In this document: one piece after another, positions 14,936 through 21,089 of the stretch
Layout of the letters: the number at the start of each line of letters is the position of its first letter
Position numbering within the stretch: position 1 is the stretch's first letter
Assembly (NCBI GenBank): GCA_900550355.1
Contig: URRT01000012.1
Span: 1 to 21,089 of the forward strand
From: an uncultured Collinsella sp.
GTDB lineage: Bacteria; Actinomycetota; Coriobacteriia; Coriobacteriales; Coriobacteriaceae
Length of the DNA: 21,089 bases
Direction: 5' to 3'
Program-made: the position numbers and the translations under genes
Notes under the pieces: model-generated
What the model was told of the DNA's origin: nothing
What the model saw: the letters and a program-made list of their open reading frames with translations, nothing else
The model's database searches: none

Positions 14936-16273
14936 ATGAACCAGCAGAACATCGATTACGTACTCCGCTCCGTAGAGCAGCGTGACATCCGCTTTGTGCG
15001 TCTGTGGTTTGTTGACATTCTCGGCCGCCTCAAGAACTTTGCCATTAGCCCCGAGGACCTCGAAGTCGCTTTTGAGGAGGGTATTGGCTTTGACGGCTCC
15101 GCCATCGAGGGCTTTGCCACGCCCGAGGAAGCCGACATGCTCGCATTCCCTGATGCATCGACCTTCCAGATCCTGCCGTGGCGCCCGAGCCACAACGGCG
15201 TCGCCCGCGTGTTCTGCGACGTGTGCACTCCCGATCGCAAGCCGTTTGCCGGCGACCCGCGCGATGCCCTGCGCCGCATGTTCCGCAAGGCCGAGAAAGC
15301 TGGCTATCTGCTCAACGTGGGTGCCGAGCTGGAGTACTACTACTTCCCCGACGAGCACACCCCCGAGCCGCTCGACAACGTGGGCTACTTCGATCTTTCG
15401 GTGAGCGATGCCGCTCGCGACCTGCGCCGCAACACGGTCCTCACGCTCGAGAAGATGTCCGTGCCCGTGGAGTACACCTTCCACGCCGCCGGTCGCTCGC
15501 AGCACGGCATGAGCCTGCGCCACGCCGAGGCCCTGAGCATGTCCGACGCCATCACCACGGCCAAACTCATCATTAAGCAGCAGGCCTACGAGAGCGGTTG
15601 CCACGCCTCCTTTATGCCCAAGCCGTTGGCGGGCGAGGACGGCAGCGCCATGTTTTTGCATCAGTCGCTGTTCGACCACGACGGCAACAACGTCTTTTGG
15701 GGCGAGGACGACGAGAAGTACCATCTCTCCGATATCGCCAAGCACTATATGGCCGGCATCTTGGCGCACGCGCGCGAGATCAGCGCCATCACCAACCCCA
15801 CGGTCAACTCGTACAAGCGCATCACCACGGGCGGCGACTCCGTGCCGCAGTACGCCACGTGGGGCCTGCGCAACCGCGCGAGCATGATTCGCATCCCGGT
15901 CTACAAGCCCGGCAAGCAGCTGTCCACGCGCATCGAGCTGCGCAGCCCCGACCCCATGGCCAATCCGTATCTGGTCAACGCCGTCACGCTGGCGGCTGGT
16001 CTGGACGGCATCGAGCGCAAGCTGGAGCTCCCGCCCGAGGCAACGGCCGAGACGCTTAAACTCACCGACCGTCAGATGCTCGAGGCCGGCTACACGCCGC
16101 TGCCGCGCTCGCTCAAAGAGGCGCTCGACGTCTTTGAGGATTCGCAATTTATGAAGGATGCCCTTGGCGAGCACATCCGCAGCTTCTTCCTCAAAAAGAA
16201 GCGCAACGAGTGGCATAAGTTTGAGTCCACGATCACCGAGTGGGAGATCAAGCATTATCTGGCGAACTCCTAA
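14936..16273 (+). CDS. Glutamine-synthetase-like protein with lost catalytic metal ligands
   Basis: A 445-residue GSI-type protein of normal length and fold: beta-Grasp domain with VRLWFVDILGRLKNF and FDGSAIEGF, then the ATP-grasp-like barrel with ASFMPKP, TNPTVNSYKR and RIELRSPDPMANPYL. It most resembles actinobacterial GlnA2-like paralogues. Conserved: metal residues Glu131, Glu133 and Glu334, and Arg295, Arg314 and Arg336. Changed relative to canonical GSI: HHE becomes FHA (Ala184 for E212), QHE becomes QHG (Gly191 for E220), GSGMH becomes GSAMF (Phe240 for H269), and GYEAP becomes GGDSVP (catalytic E327 region). The adenylylation Tyr is absent. ATG 14936 follows AAAGGGGAG. A GlnR-like regulator follows after 50 nt. 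It may be a pseudoenzyme or regulator, or a ligase for another amine; I would not call it glnA without assay. Confidence 0.9.
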   Translation: MNQQNIDYVLRSVEQRDIRFVRLWFVDILGRLKNFAISPEDLEVAFEEGIGFDGSAIEGFATPEEADMLAFPDASTFQILPWRPSHNGVARVFCDVCTPDRKPFAGDPRDALRRMFRKAEKAGYLLNVGAELEYYYFPDEHTPEPLDNVGYFDLSVSDAARDLRRNTVLTLEKMSVPVEYTFHAAGRSQHGMSLRHAEALSMSDAITTAKLIIKQQAYESGCHASFMPKPLAGEDGSAMFLHQSLFDHDGNNVFWGEDDEKYHLSDIAKHYMAGILAHAREISAITNPTVNSYKRITTGGDSVPQYATWGLRNRASMIRIPVYKPGKQLSTRIELRSPDPMANPYLVNAVTLAAGLDGIERKLELPPEATAETLKLTDRQMLEAGYTPLPRSLKEALDVFEDSQFMKDALGEHIRSFFLKKKRNEWHKFESTITEWEIKHYLANS

Positions 16274-16323
16274 TCGCGCTGGCTTGTTCCAGTACGATTG
16301 AGCTCATTTCCTTGGAGGCCGAT

Positions 16324-16986
16324 ATGTCCGAAAAGAGTGCCCTGTTCATGGCGCGCACGACGCGCTTCCACGAGTTTGCCCGCAGCTTGACGACCACCCT
16401 GGGTGTCGAGGTGAGCCTGGCAACCCCCGATTCGCCGACTGCGGCGCACGACTTCGACCTGCTGATCCTCGATTCCGACGGCATCCGCAGCGACCGCATC
16501 GATCAGATTGCCAAGTGGCTTGACGATCGCGGCGGCGTCCCCATGCTGGTGATCGTCGACGACGAGGCGCTCGGCACCCTGCGCCTGCCGAATCACGCGC
16601 ATGCCGACTTTGTATGTCCCACGGCGACGCCCAACGAGCTCAAGGCTCGCGCGCAGCGCCTGATGGGCGAGGAGGAGACCGTCGCCGCCGACGATGTGCT
16701 CAACATCGATAACCTCGAGATCAACCTGGCCACCTACCAGGTGACGCTCGACGATGAGCCCATCGACCTGACGCTGATGGAGTACTCGCTGCTGAGCTTT
16801 TTGGCGACGCATCCCAACCGCGCCTACAGCCGCGAGGTGCTGCTGCACCGCGTGTGGGGCTTTGAGTACTGCGGCGGCACGCGCACCGTCGACGTGCACA
16901 TCCGACGCATCCGCTCCAAGGTGGGCCCGCAGATTGCGGCGCACATCACCACCGTCCGCGGCGTTGGCTATCTGTTTAAGGACTAG
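16324..16986 (+). CDS. GlnR-like orphan OmpR-family response regulator
   Basis: A 220-residue protein with an atypical receiver domain (about 5-115) and a C-terminal OmpR-type winged helix (about 125-220). The DNA-binding part closely follows actinobacterial GlnR: LATYQVTL, EYSLLSFLATHPNRAYSR, then GGTRTVDVHIRRIRSK and a final VRGVGYLF. The receiver keeps a central Asp50 (LLILD) but lacks the usual N-terminal acidic pair and the conserved Lys near its end (CPTA instead of KP). This is also true of GlnR, which works as a phosphorylation-independent dimer. ATG 16324 follows GGAGG (16314-16318). It lies 50 nt behind the GS-like gene, probably co-transcribed. No histidine kinase is nearby. A nitrogen-regulator role is inferred from similarity and context. 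Confidence 0.85.
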   Translation: MSEKSALFMARTTRFHEFARSLTTTLGVEVSLATPDSPTAAHDFDLLILDSDGIRSDRIDQIAKWLDDRGGVPMLVIVDDEALGTLRLPNHAHADFVCPTATPNELKARAQRLMGEEETVAADDVLNIDNLEINLATYQVTLDDEPIDLTLMEYSLLSFLATHPNRAYSREVLLHRVWGFEYCGGTRTVDVHIRRIRSKVGPQIAAHITTVRGVGYLFKD

Positions 16987-16990
16987 ATTT

Positions 16991-17027
16991 CCACCACAAA
17001 GGGGACAGGCACCTTTGTGGTGGTTTT
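16991..17027 (+). terminator. Terminator-like palindrome with GGGGACAGG centre
   Basis: CCACCACAAAGG (16991-17002) and CCTTTGTGGTGG (17012-17023) form a perfect 12-bp stem with a 9-nt loop, followed by TTTT. It starts 4 nt after the regulator stop, so it can serve as its terminator. The motif GGGGACAGG (17001-17009) spans the loop and is shared with other intergenic palindromes in the window. Confidence 0.85.
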
Positions 17028-17139
17028 GCCGTAGGCCAGGTTCTTTTGGCCCTGCGGCAGAACTTAAGCCTTCCTAAAAGATTGCGTTTTCATACACGTA
17101 CGCCCGCATATTGGGGTACAACTCAACGTGAACAATGAT

Positions 17140-17166
17140 GGCCCGCCACATGTTTGGCGGGCCTTT
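17140..17166 (+). terminator. Hairpin in the htrA leader (terminator or attenuator)
   Basis: GGCCCGCCA (17140-17148) pairs perfectly with TGGCGGGCC (17155-17163) around a 6-nt loop, followed by TTT and then GGTTATTTG. It ends about 30 nt before the htrA start, just ahead of the ribosome binding site. The rest of 17028-17139 holds no gene I can see; TACAAC at 17117-17122 is a possible weak -10. Confidence 0.6.
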
Positions 17167-17192
17167 GGTTATTTGACGAAAGGATCGCAGCT

Positions 17193-18653
17193 ATGAGCGA
17201 GTACGATTCCCAGCGTCCCCAGGATGCGGGCAACGCCGGCGAGACTCAGCAGCAACCGCGCGTACAGGTTGAGTCGACGCCTGCCGACAACAACATTCCC
17301 TACGTGCAGGCCTACGACACGCAGACCGGCAAGCCGCTGGGCGGCCAGCAGGTTGTAAACAAGCACACGGTGGTCAAGACCAAAACCAAAAAGCTGCCGA
17401 TCTTTATTACGGCGCTTGCCGGCTGTGCCTGCGGCGCCCTGCTGGTCATCGCGCTCATTATGAGCGGTACGCTCAATATCGGTGGCGGCAAGAATGCCGT
17501 GACGGCGGGTGCTTCGGGTTCGTCGACGCAAAAGATTACGATCGACTCCGAGGACACCACGCTTGCCGAGGCCGTTTCTGCCAAGGCATTGCCCTCCGTG
17601 GTTTCCATTACCGCCACTTCGAGCGGCAGCCAGAATGGCTCGCTTTCGCAGTCTGCCGACGAGTCGGACAGCTCGGGCAGCGTCGGCTCGGGCGTGGTGC
17701 TCGATACCGAGGGCCACATCCTCACCAACAACCACGTGGTCGATGGTTACGACCAGTACGTGGTGACCATGGACGACGGCACCACCTATGAGGCCGAGTT
17801 CGTGGGCAACGATGCTTCGAGCGACCTCGCCGTCATTAAGCTCAAGGACGCCGACGCCTCCAAGCTCACGCCGATCGAGATCGGCGACTCCTCCAAGCTC
17901 AACGTGGGCGAGTGGGTCATGGCGATCGGCTCGCCGTTCGGCAACGAGCAGTCTGTCTCCACGGGTATCGTGTCGGCGCTGTATCGCTCCACGGCTATGA
18001 GCTCTACCAGCGGTAACACCATCTATGCCAACATGATCCAGACCGATGCCGCCATCAACCCGGGCAACTCTGGCGGCGCGCTCGTCAACGACAATGGCGA
18101 GCTTGTGGGTATCAACTCGCTCATCGAGAGCTACTCGGGCTCCAGCTCGGGCGTGGGCTTTGCCATTCCCGTTAACTACGCCAAGAACATTGCCGACCAG
18201 ATCATCGACGGCAAGACGCCGGTGCATCCGTACATGGGCGCTACGCTTTCGAGCGTCAACGCGCTCAACGCCCGCACCAACAAGCTGAGCACCGATAGTG
18301 GCGCGTACGTGGCGAGCGTCGTTGAGGATGGTCCTGCTGCCAAGGCCGGCATTCAGGAGGGCGACGTCATCACCAAGCTGGGCGACGACGAGATCACGAG
18401 CGCCGATGGCCTGATCATCGCACTGCGCAGCCACGAGGTGGGCGAGAAGGTCGAGATCACGCTCATGCGCGGCAAGGAAGAGAAGAAGGTCACCGTCGAG
18501 CTGGGCTCCGATGAGGAGCTGCAGAACCAGCAGCAGGACGACAGTTCGACCGACACCGGCAACGGCGGTATTACCGACGAGCAGCTGCGCCAGTACCTGG
18601 AGGAGCTGCTGGGCCAGCAGGGCCAGGGTCAGGGCTACGGCCAGGGTTACTAA
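17193..18653 (+). CDS. HtrA/DegP-like S1C serine protease with PDZ domain
   Basis: A 486-residue membrane-anchored envelope protease for protein quality control. It has a polar Gln-rich cytoplasmic N-terminus (1-67), one membrane segment (about 68-91), a low-complexity Ser/Gly linker, a trypsin-like domain with the triad His181 (TNNHVV), Asp211 (SSDLAVIK) and Ser293 (NPGNSGGAL), and one PDZ domain (about 345-450, with AGIQEGDVITKLG). It ends in a polar tail, GQQGQGQGYGQGY. The layout is that of Gram-positive HtrA/DegP proteins. ATG 17193 follows AAAGGA (17179-17184); an in-frame ATG at 17154 lies inside the leader hairpin. It is monocistronic, with a very strong terminator at 18680. The Gln/Gly/Tyr repeat at the end is unusual and has no obvious function. 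Confidence 0.95.
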   Translation: MSEYDSQRPQDAGNAGETQQQPRVQVESTPADNNIPYVQAYDTQTGKPLGGQQVVNKHTVVKTKTKKLPIFITALAGCACGALLVIALIMSGTLNIGGGKNAVTAGASGSSTQKITIDSEDTTLAEAVSAKALPSVVSITATSSGSQNGSLSQSADESDSSGSVGSGVVLDTEGHILTNNHVVDGYDQYVVTMDDGTTYEAEFVGNDASSDLAVIKLKDADASKLTPIEIGDSSKLNVGEWVMAIGSPFGNEQSVSTGIVSALYRSTAMSSTSGNTIYANMIQTDAAINPGNSGGALVNDNGELVGINSLIESYSGSSSGVGFAIPVNYAKNIADQIIDGKTPVHPYMGATLSSVNALNARTNKLSTDSGAYVASVVEDGPAAKAGIQEGDVITKLGDDEITSADGLIIALRSHEVGEKVEITLMRGKEEKKVTVELGSDEELQNQQQDDSSTDTGNGGITDEQLRQYLEELLGQQGQGQGYGQGY

Positions 18654-18679
18654 CGAGCCATTTCGCACATGCCGAAGCC

Positions 18680-18720
18680 AGAGGGGCTGTCCCGCCAGCG
18701 CGGGACAGCCCCTCTTTTCT
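18680..18720 (+). terminator. Strong intrinsic terminator of the htrA-like gene
   Basis: A perfect 16-bp stem (18680-18695 with 18700-18715), loop CAGC, then TTTCTT. The right arm contains GGGACAG, again echoing the repeated core. Confidence 0.95.
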
Positions 18721-18723
18721 TAT

Positions 18724-18754
18724 TGATCCGTTGGGGACGGAGGAAAACGGATCA
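18724..18754. repeat. Small palindrome with GGGGACGGAGG loop
   Basis: TGATCCGTT (18724-18732) and AACGGATCA (18746-18754) are perfect inverted arms around the 13-nt loop GGGGACGGAGGAA. It lies directly behind the htrA terminator with no T tract. It is similar in design to the palindromes at 10428 and 16991. Confidence 0.6.
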
Positions 18755-18789
18755 CTTGTGGCTGGCAAGAGGCCTGGGTCGTAATGGTC

Positions 18790-18992
18790 TGGACAGTTAG
18801 TTCAGATACGTATAAATCTGGGGCAGCTTGGGATGCGTTTTGAGCAATTTTTGATTGGGATGGGGCTCGAATGGGTGTTTGGAAGGGAGAGTGGGACGTT
18901 TACATGGTTTCGAGGGGCTCAAATTAGTTGAAACAGGGGTGTTCGTGCCTGATCCAGCTCTAGGATTTATACGTATCTGAACTAACTGTCCA
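18790..18992. repeat. MITE-like element B with perfect 29-nt terminal inverted repeats
   Basis: Positions 18790-18818 and 18964-18992 are exact reverse complements (29 of 29). They enclose about 145 bp without a credible gene. Internal blocks TGAGCAATTTTTG (18841-), GGACGTTT (18894-18901) and a 20-mer at 18908-18927 occur in the same order as in element A; the 20-mer matches A at 15 of 20 positions. The perfect ends suggest recent movement or strong selection for the stem. The stretch 18755-18789 and 18993-19087 shows nothing else apart from the ligA leader. Confidence 0.8.
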
Positions 18993-19100
18993 CCCCGGTC
19001 CGGTCGCTGCCGATTCGGTGCGGTTCGAAAGGGCTATTCGGCCCCGTTGCGACCGGTGGTACTCTTGTATCCGTTTGAAATCGAGCGAAGGAGTGCCGCT

Positions 19101-21089
19101 ATGGAGCAATCGAGCCTGTTTGGTGACGGCGTGGACATCGATACCGAAACGCCCGCGAGCGCGGATGCCACCGCACCGGTCGACGCCCGTGCCCAGGCGG
19201 CGGCGCGTGCGGCCGAGCTGCGCCACGAGCTCGATTACCACGCCTATCGCTACTACATGCTCGATGCGCCCGAGATCACGGACGCCGCCTTTGACAAAAT
19301 GCTCGTTGAGCTGCAGGAAATCGAGGCCACCTACCCCGACCTGGTGACGCCCGACAGCTATACCCAGCGCGTGGGCGGGTATGTGAGCGAGCAGTTTACG
19401 CCGGTCACGCACATGGCACGCATGTATTCCATGGACGATGCCATGGATCTGGACGAGCTCGACGCATGGCTCCAACGCACCGAGGATACGCTCGGTGCCG
19501 GCAGCGTCACCTATACCTGCGAGCTTAAGATTGACGGCCTGGGCGTGGCGCTTACCTACCAAAACGGCACCTTTGTGCGTGCCGCCACACGTGGCGATGG
19601 CGCCACGGGCGAGGACGTGTCGCTCAACGTCCGTACCATCAAGGACGTGCCCATGCACCTGTCCGAGCCGGCGCTCGCCCACATGGGCGCCGACCGCGAG
19701 CGCACCATCGAGGTGCGCGGCGAGGTCTATATGCCCAAGGGCAGCTTTGTCCGCCTGAATGAAGAGGCCGATGCCGAGGGCCGCGACCCCTTCGCTAACC
19801 CGCGCAACGCTGCCGCCGGTAGCCTGCGTCAGAAGGATCCCAAGATCACGGCGCGGCGCGACCTGGGCACCTTTATCTACGCCATCGCCGATACCGACCC
19901 GCTGCACGTCCACAGTCAGCGCGAGTTTCTTGACTGGCTGCGCAGCGCCGGCTTTAGCGTCAACCCCAACGTGGCACGCTGCGCCACACCCGCCGAGGTC
20001 CACGAGTTCTGTGCCCAGGCGCTTGAGCACCGCGGTGACCTGGACTACGACATCGACGGCGTGGTCGTAAAGGTCGACAGCTTCCAGCAGCAGCTTGACC
20101 TGGGCTTTACCGCCCGCGCACCGCGCTGGGCCATTGCCTTTAAGTTCCCGCCCGAGGAAAAGCAGACCGTCCTGCGCGAGATTCGCATCCAGGTGGGCCG
20201 CACCGGTGTGCTCACGCCGGTCGCCGAGTTCGACCCGGTGACGGTCGCCGGCTCCACCATCGCGCGCGCCACGCTGCACAACATCGACGAGATCCGCCGC
20301 AAAAACGTGCGCGAGGGCGACACCATCATCGTGCACAAGGCAGGCGACGTGATTCCCGAGGTCGTGGGCCCGGTGCTCGACAAGCGCCCAGCCGATTCGG
20401 TCGACTGGCACATGCCCGAGGTCTGCCCCGTGTGTGGCAGCCCCGTGGTCCACGAGGACGGCGAGGTCGCTTACCGCTGCGTCTCCATCGACTGCCCCGC
20501 GCAGCTCAAGGAGCGTCTGCTCCATTGGGTGAGCCGTGGCTGCATGGACGTCGACGGCCTGGGCGATGAGATCGTCGACAAGATGATCGCTGCTGGCCTG
20601 ATTCACGATGTCGCGGACTTCTACCAGCTCACGGTCGACGACATCGCCGGACTGGACACGGGGCGCACCTATGCCAGCTCCAACAGCAAAAAGGGCGTCA
20701 AGAAGGGCGACCCCATTCCGGTGGGTCTCAAGACGGCCGAGAAAATCATCGCCGAGCTCAACAAGTCCAAGAGCCAGCCGCTCGGTCGCGTGCTGTTTGC
20801 CCTGGGTATCCGCCATGTGGGTAAGAGCGTGGGCGAGGTCATCGCCGAGCGATTCTTGTCGATTGACAAGCTCATCTTGGCGAGCGAAGAGGACATCGCC
20901 GAGTGCGAGGGCATCGGTCCCAAGATTGCGGCGAGCGTCAAGCAGTTCCTGGCCGTGCCCGAGAACCTTGCCGTGCTGGAGCGCCTGCGTCAGGCGGGGC
21001 TGTCGCTCGAGGTCGATTTGGGCGCCGCGCACGCGCAGGCCGCAGCCGACGCTGGCGTGGCGGGCGGGGCCCCCCCGCTTGATTATCGA
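19101..21089 (+). CDS. ligA: NAD+-dependent DNA ligase LigA (3' end beyond window)
   Basis: An open frame of 663 codons that runs off the right edge. LigA seals nicks in replication and repair using NAD+. Visible: Ia and adenylation domains with catalytic Lys143 in ELKIDGLG, RGEVYMP, NPRNAAAGSLRQ and DYDIDGVVVKV. The OB fold has VGRTGVLTPVAEF and ATLHNIDEIRRKNVREGD. A Cys4 zinc finger uses Cys442, Cys445, Cys460 and Cys465. Helix-hairpin-helix repeats end in ALGIRHVGKSVGE and CEGIGPKIAASV. The BRCT domain would follow outside the window. ATG 19101 follows AAGGAG (19088-19093). About 20 extra residues (about 522-541, Lys/Ser/Gly-rich) interrupt the first HhH segment relative to E. coli LigA. 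The last visible part is an Ala/Gly linker with a run of seven C (21070-21076). Confidence 0.97.
   Translation, partial: MEQSSLFGDGVDIDTETPASADATAPVDARAQAAARAAELRHELDYHAYRYYMLDAPEITDAAFDKMLVELQEIEATYPDLVTPDSYTQRVGGYVSEQFTPVTHMARMYSMDDAMDLDELDAWLQRTEDTLGAGSVTYTCELKIDGLGVALTYQNGTFVRAATRGDGATGEDVSLNVRTIKDVPMHLSEPALAHMGADRERTIEVRGEVYMPKGSFVRLNEEADAEGRDPFANPRNAAAGSLRQKDPKITARRDLGTFIYAIADTDPLHVHSQREFLDWLRSAGFSVNPNVARCATPAEVHEFCAQALEHRGDLDYDIDGVVVKVDSFQQQLDLGFTARAPRWAIAFKFPPEEKQTVLREIRIQVGRTGVLTPVAEFDPVTVAGSTIARATLHNIDEIRRKNVREGDTIIVHKAGDVIPEVVGPVLDKRPADSVDWHMPEVCPVCGSPVVHEDGEVAYRCVSIDCPAQLKERLLHWVSRGCMDVDGLGDEIVDKMIAAGLIHDVADFYQLTVDDIAGLDTGRTYASSNSKKGVKKGDPIPVGLKTAEKIIAELNKSKSQPLGRVLFALGIRHVGKSVGEVIAERFLSIDKLILASEEDIAECEGIGPKIAASVKQFLAVPENLAVLERLRQAGLSLEVDLGAAHAQAAADAGVAGGAPPLDYR

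Noticed and set aside
16240..16323. Upstream start for the GlnR-like regulator overlapping the GS-like gene
   Set aside because: The ATG at 16324 has a clear GGAGG site, and the extra residues are not receiver-like.
17154..17192. Upstream ATG for the htrA-like gene
   Set aside because: It lies inside the leader hairpin and has no ribosome binding site; ATG 17193 does.
21061..21089. Possible frameshift at the C-run in ligA
   Set aside because: The frame stays open to the window edge and the region is a normal Ala/Gly linker before BRCT; nothing beyond the edge can be judged.

Overview
The window (21,089 bp, GC-rich) looks like chromosomal DNA of a gut coriobacterium, most likely Collinsella. 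I infer this from the GC-rich codon use, the actinobacterial style of the GlnA/GlnR-like pair, the ebgAC locus and the short palindromic intergenic repeats. No database was consulted, so the taxonomic call is inference. I see no rRNA, tRNA, CRISPR array, integrase or transposase gene.

Layout. (1) 1-4902: a lactose/beta-galactoside module, with a LacI-type repressor on the minus strand divergent from ebgA (GH2 beta-galactosidase) and ebgC (its small partner protein). Three copies of one palindromic operator lie in the shared intergenic region. (2) 5056-6519: an APC-superfamily amino-acid permease between strong hairpins, then a MITE-like element with 30-nt terminal inverted repeats. (3) 6942-7190: an HPr-like phosphocarrier with Asp where Ser46 is normally found. 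(4) 7282-10709: a ferrous-iron uptake operon (feoA, feoA, feoB, Cys-rich FeoB-associated membrane protein) with a DtxR/IdeR-like box just before feoB and a large palindrome before the first feoA. (5) 10812-14801: an old-yellow-enzyme/2,4-dienoyl-CoA-reductase-like flavoenzyme, then GntR/FCD and LacI-type regulators. (6) 14855-16986: a nitrogen-type pair, a glutamine-synthetase-like protein followed by a GlnR-like orphan response regulator, with a candidate GlnR box upstream. (7) 17193-18653: an HtrA/DegP-like S1C protease. (8) 18680-18992: a very strong terminator, a small palindrome and a second MITE-like element with perfect 29-nt inverted ends. (9) 19101-21089: ligA, open at the right edge.

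How the parts work together. The ebg module degrades beta-galactosides under sugar-responsive repression. The feo operon imports Fe(II), probably under iron-dependent repression. The GS-like/GlnR-like pair suggests nitrogen sensing.

The most unusual observation is that the GS-like protein keeps the GS fold and substrate arginines but appears to have lost three of the six canonical metal ligands and the catalytic Glu. It may be a pseudoenzyme or an enzyme with a changed reaction. Also notable are the phosphomimetic-like HPr, the two related MITE-like elements with different ends, and a set of hairpins built around GGGGACAGG.
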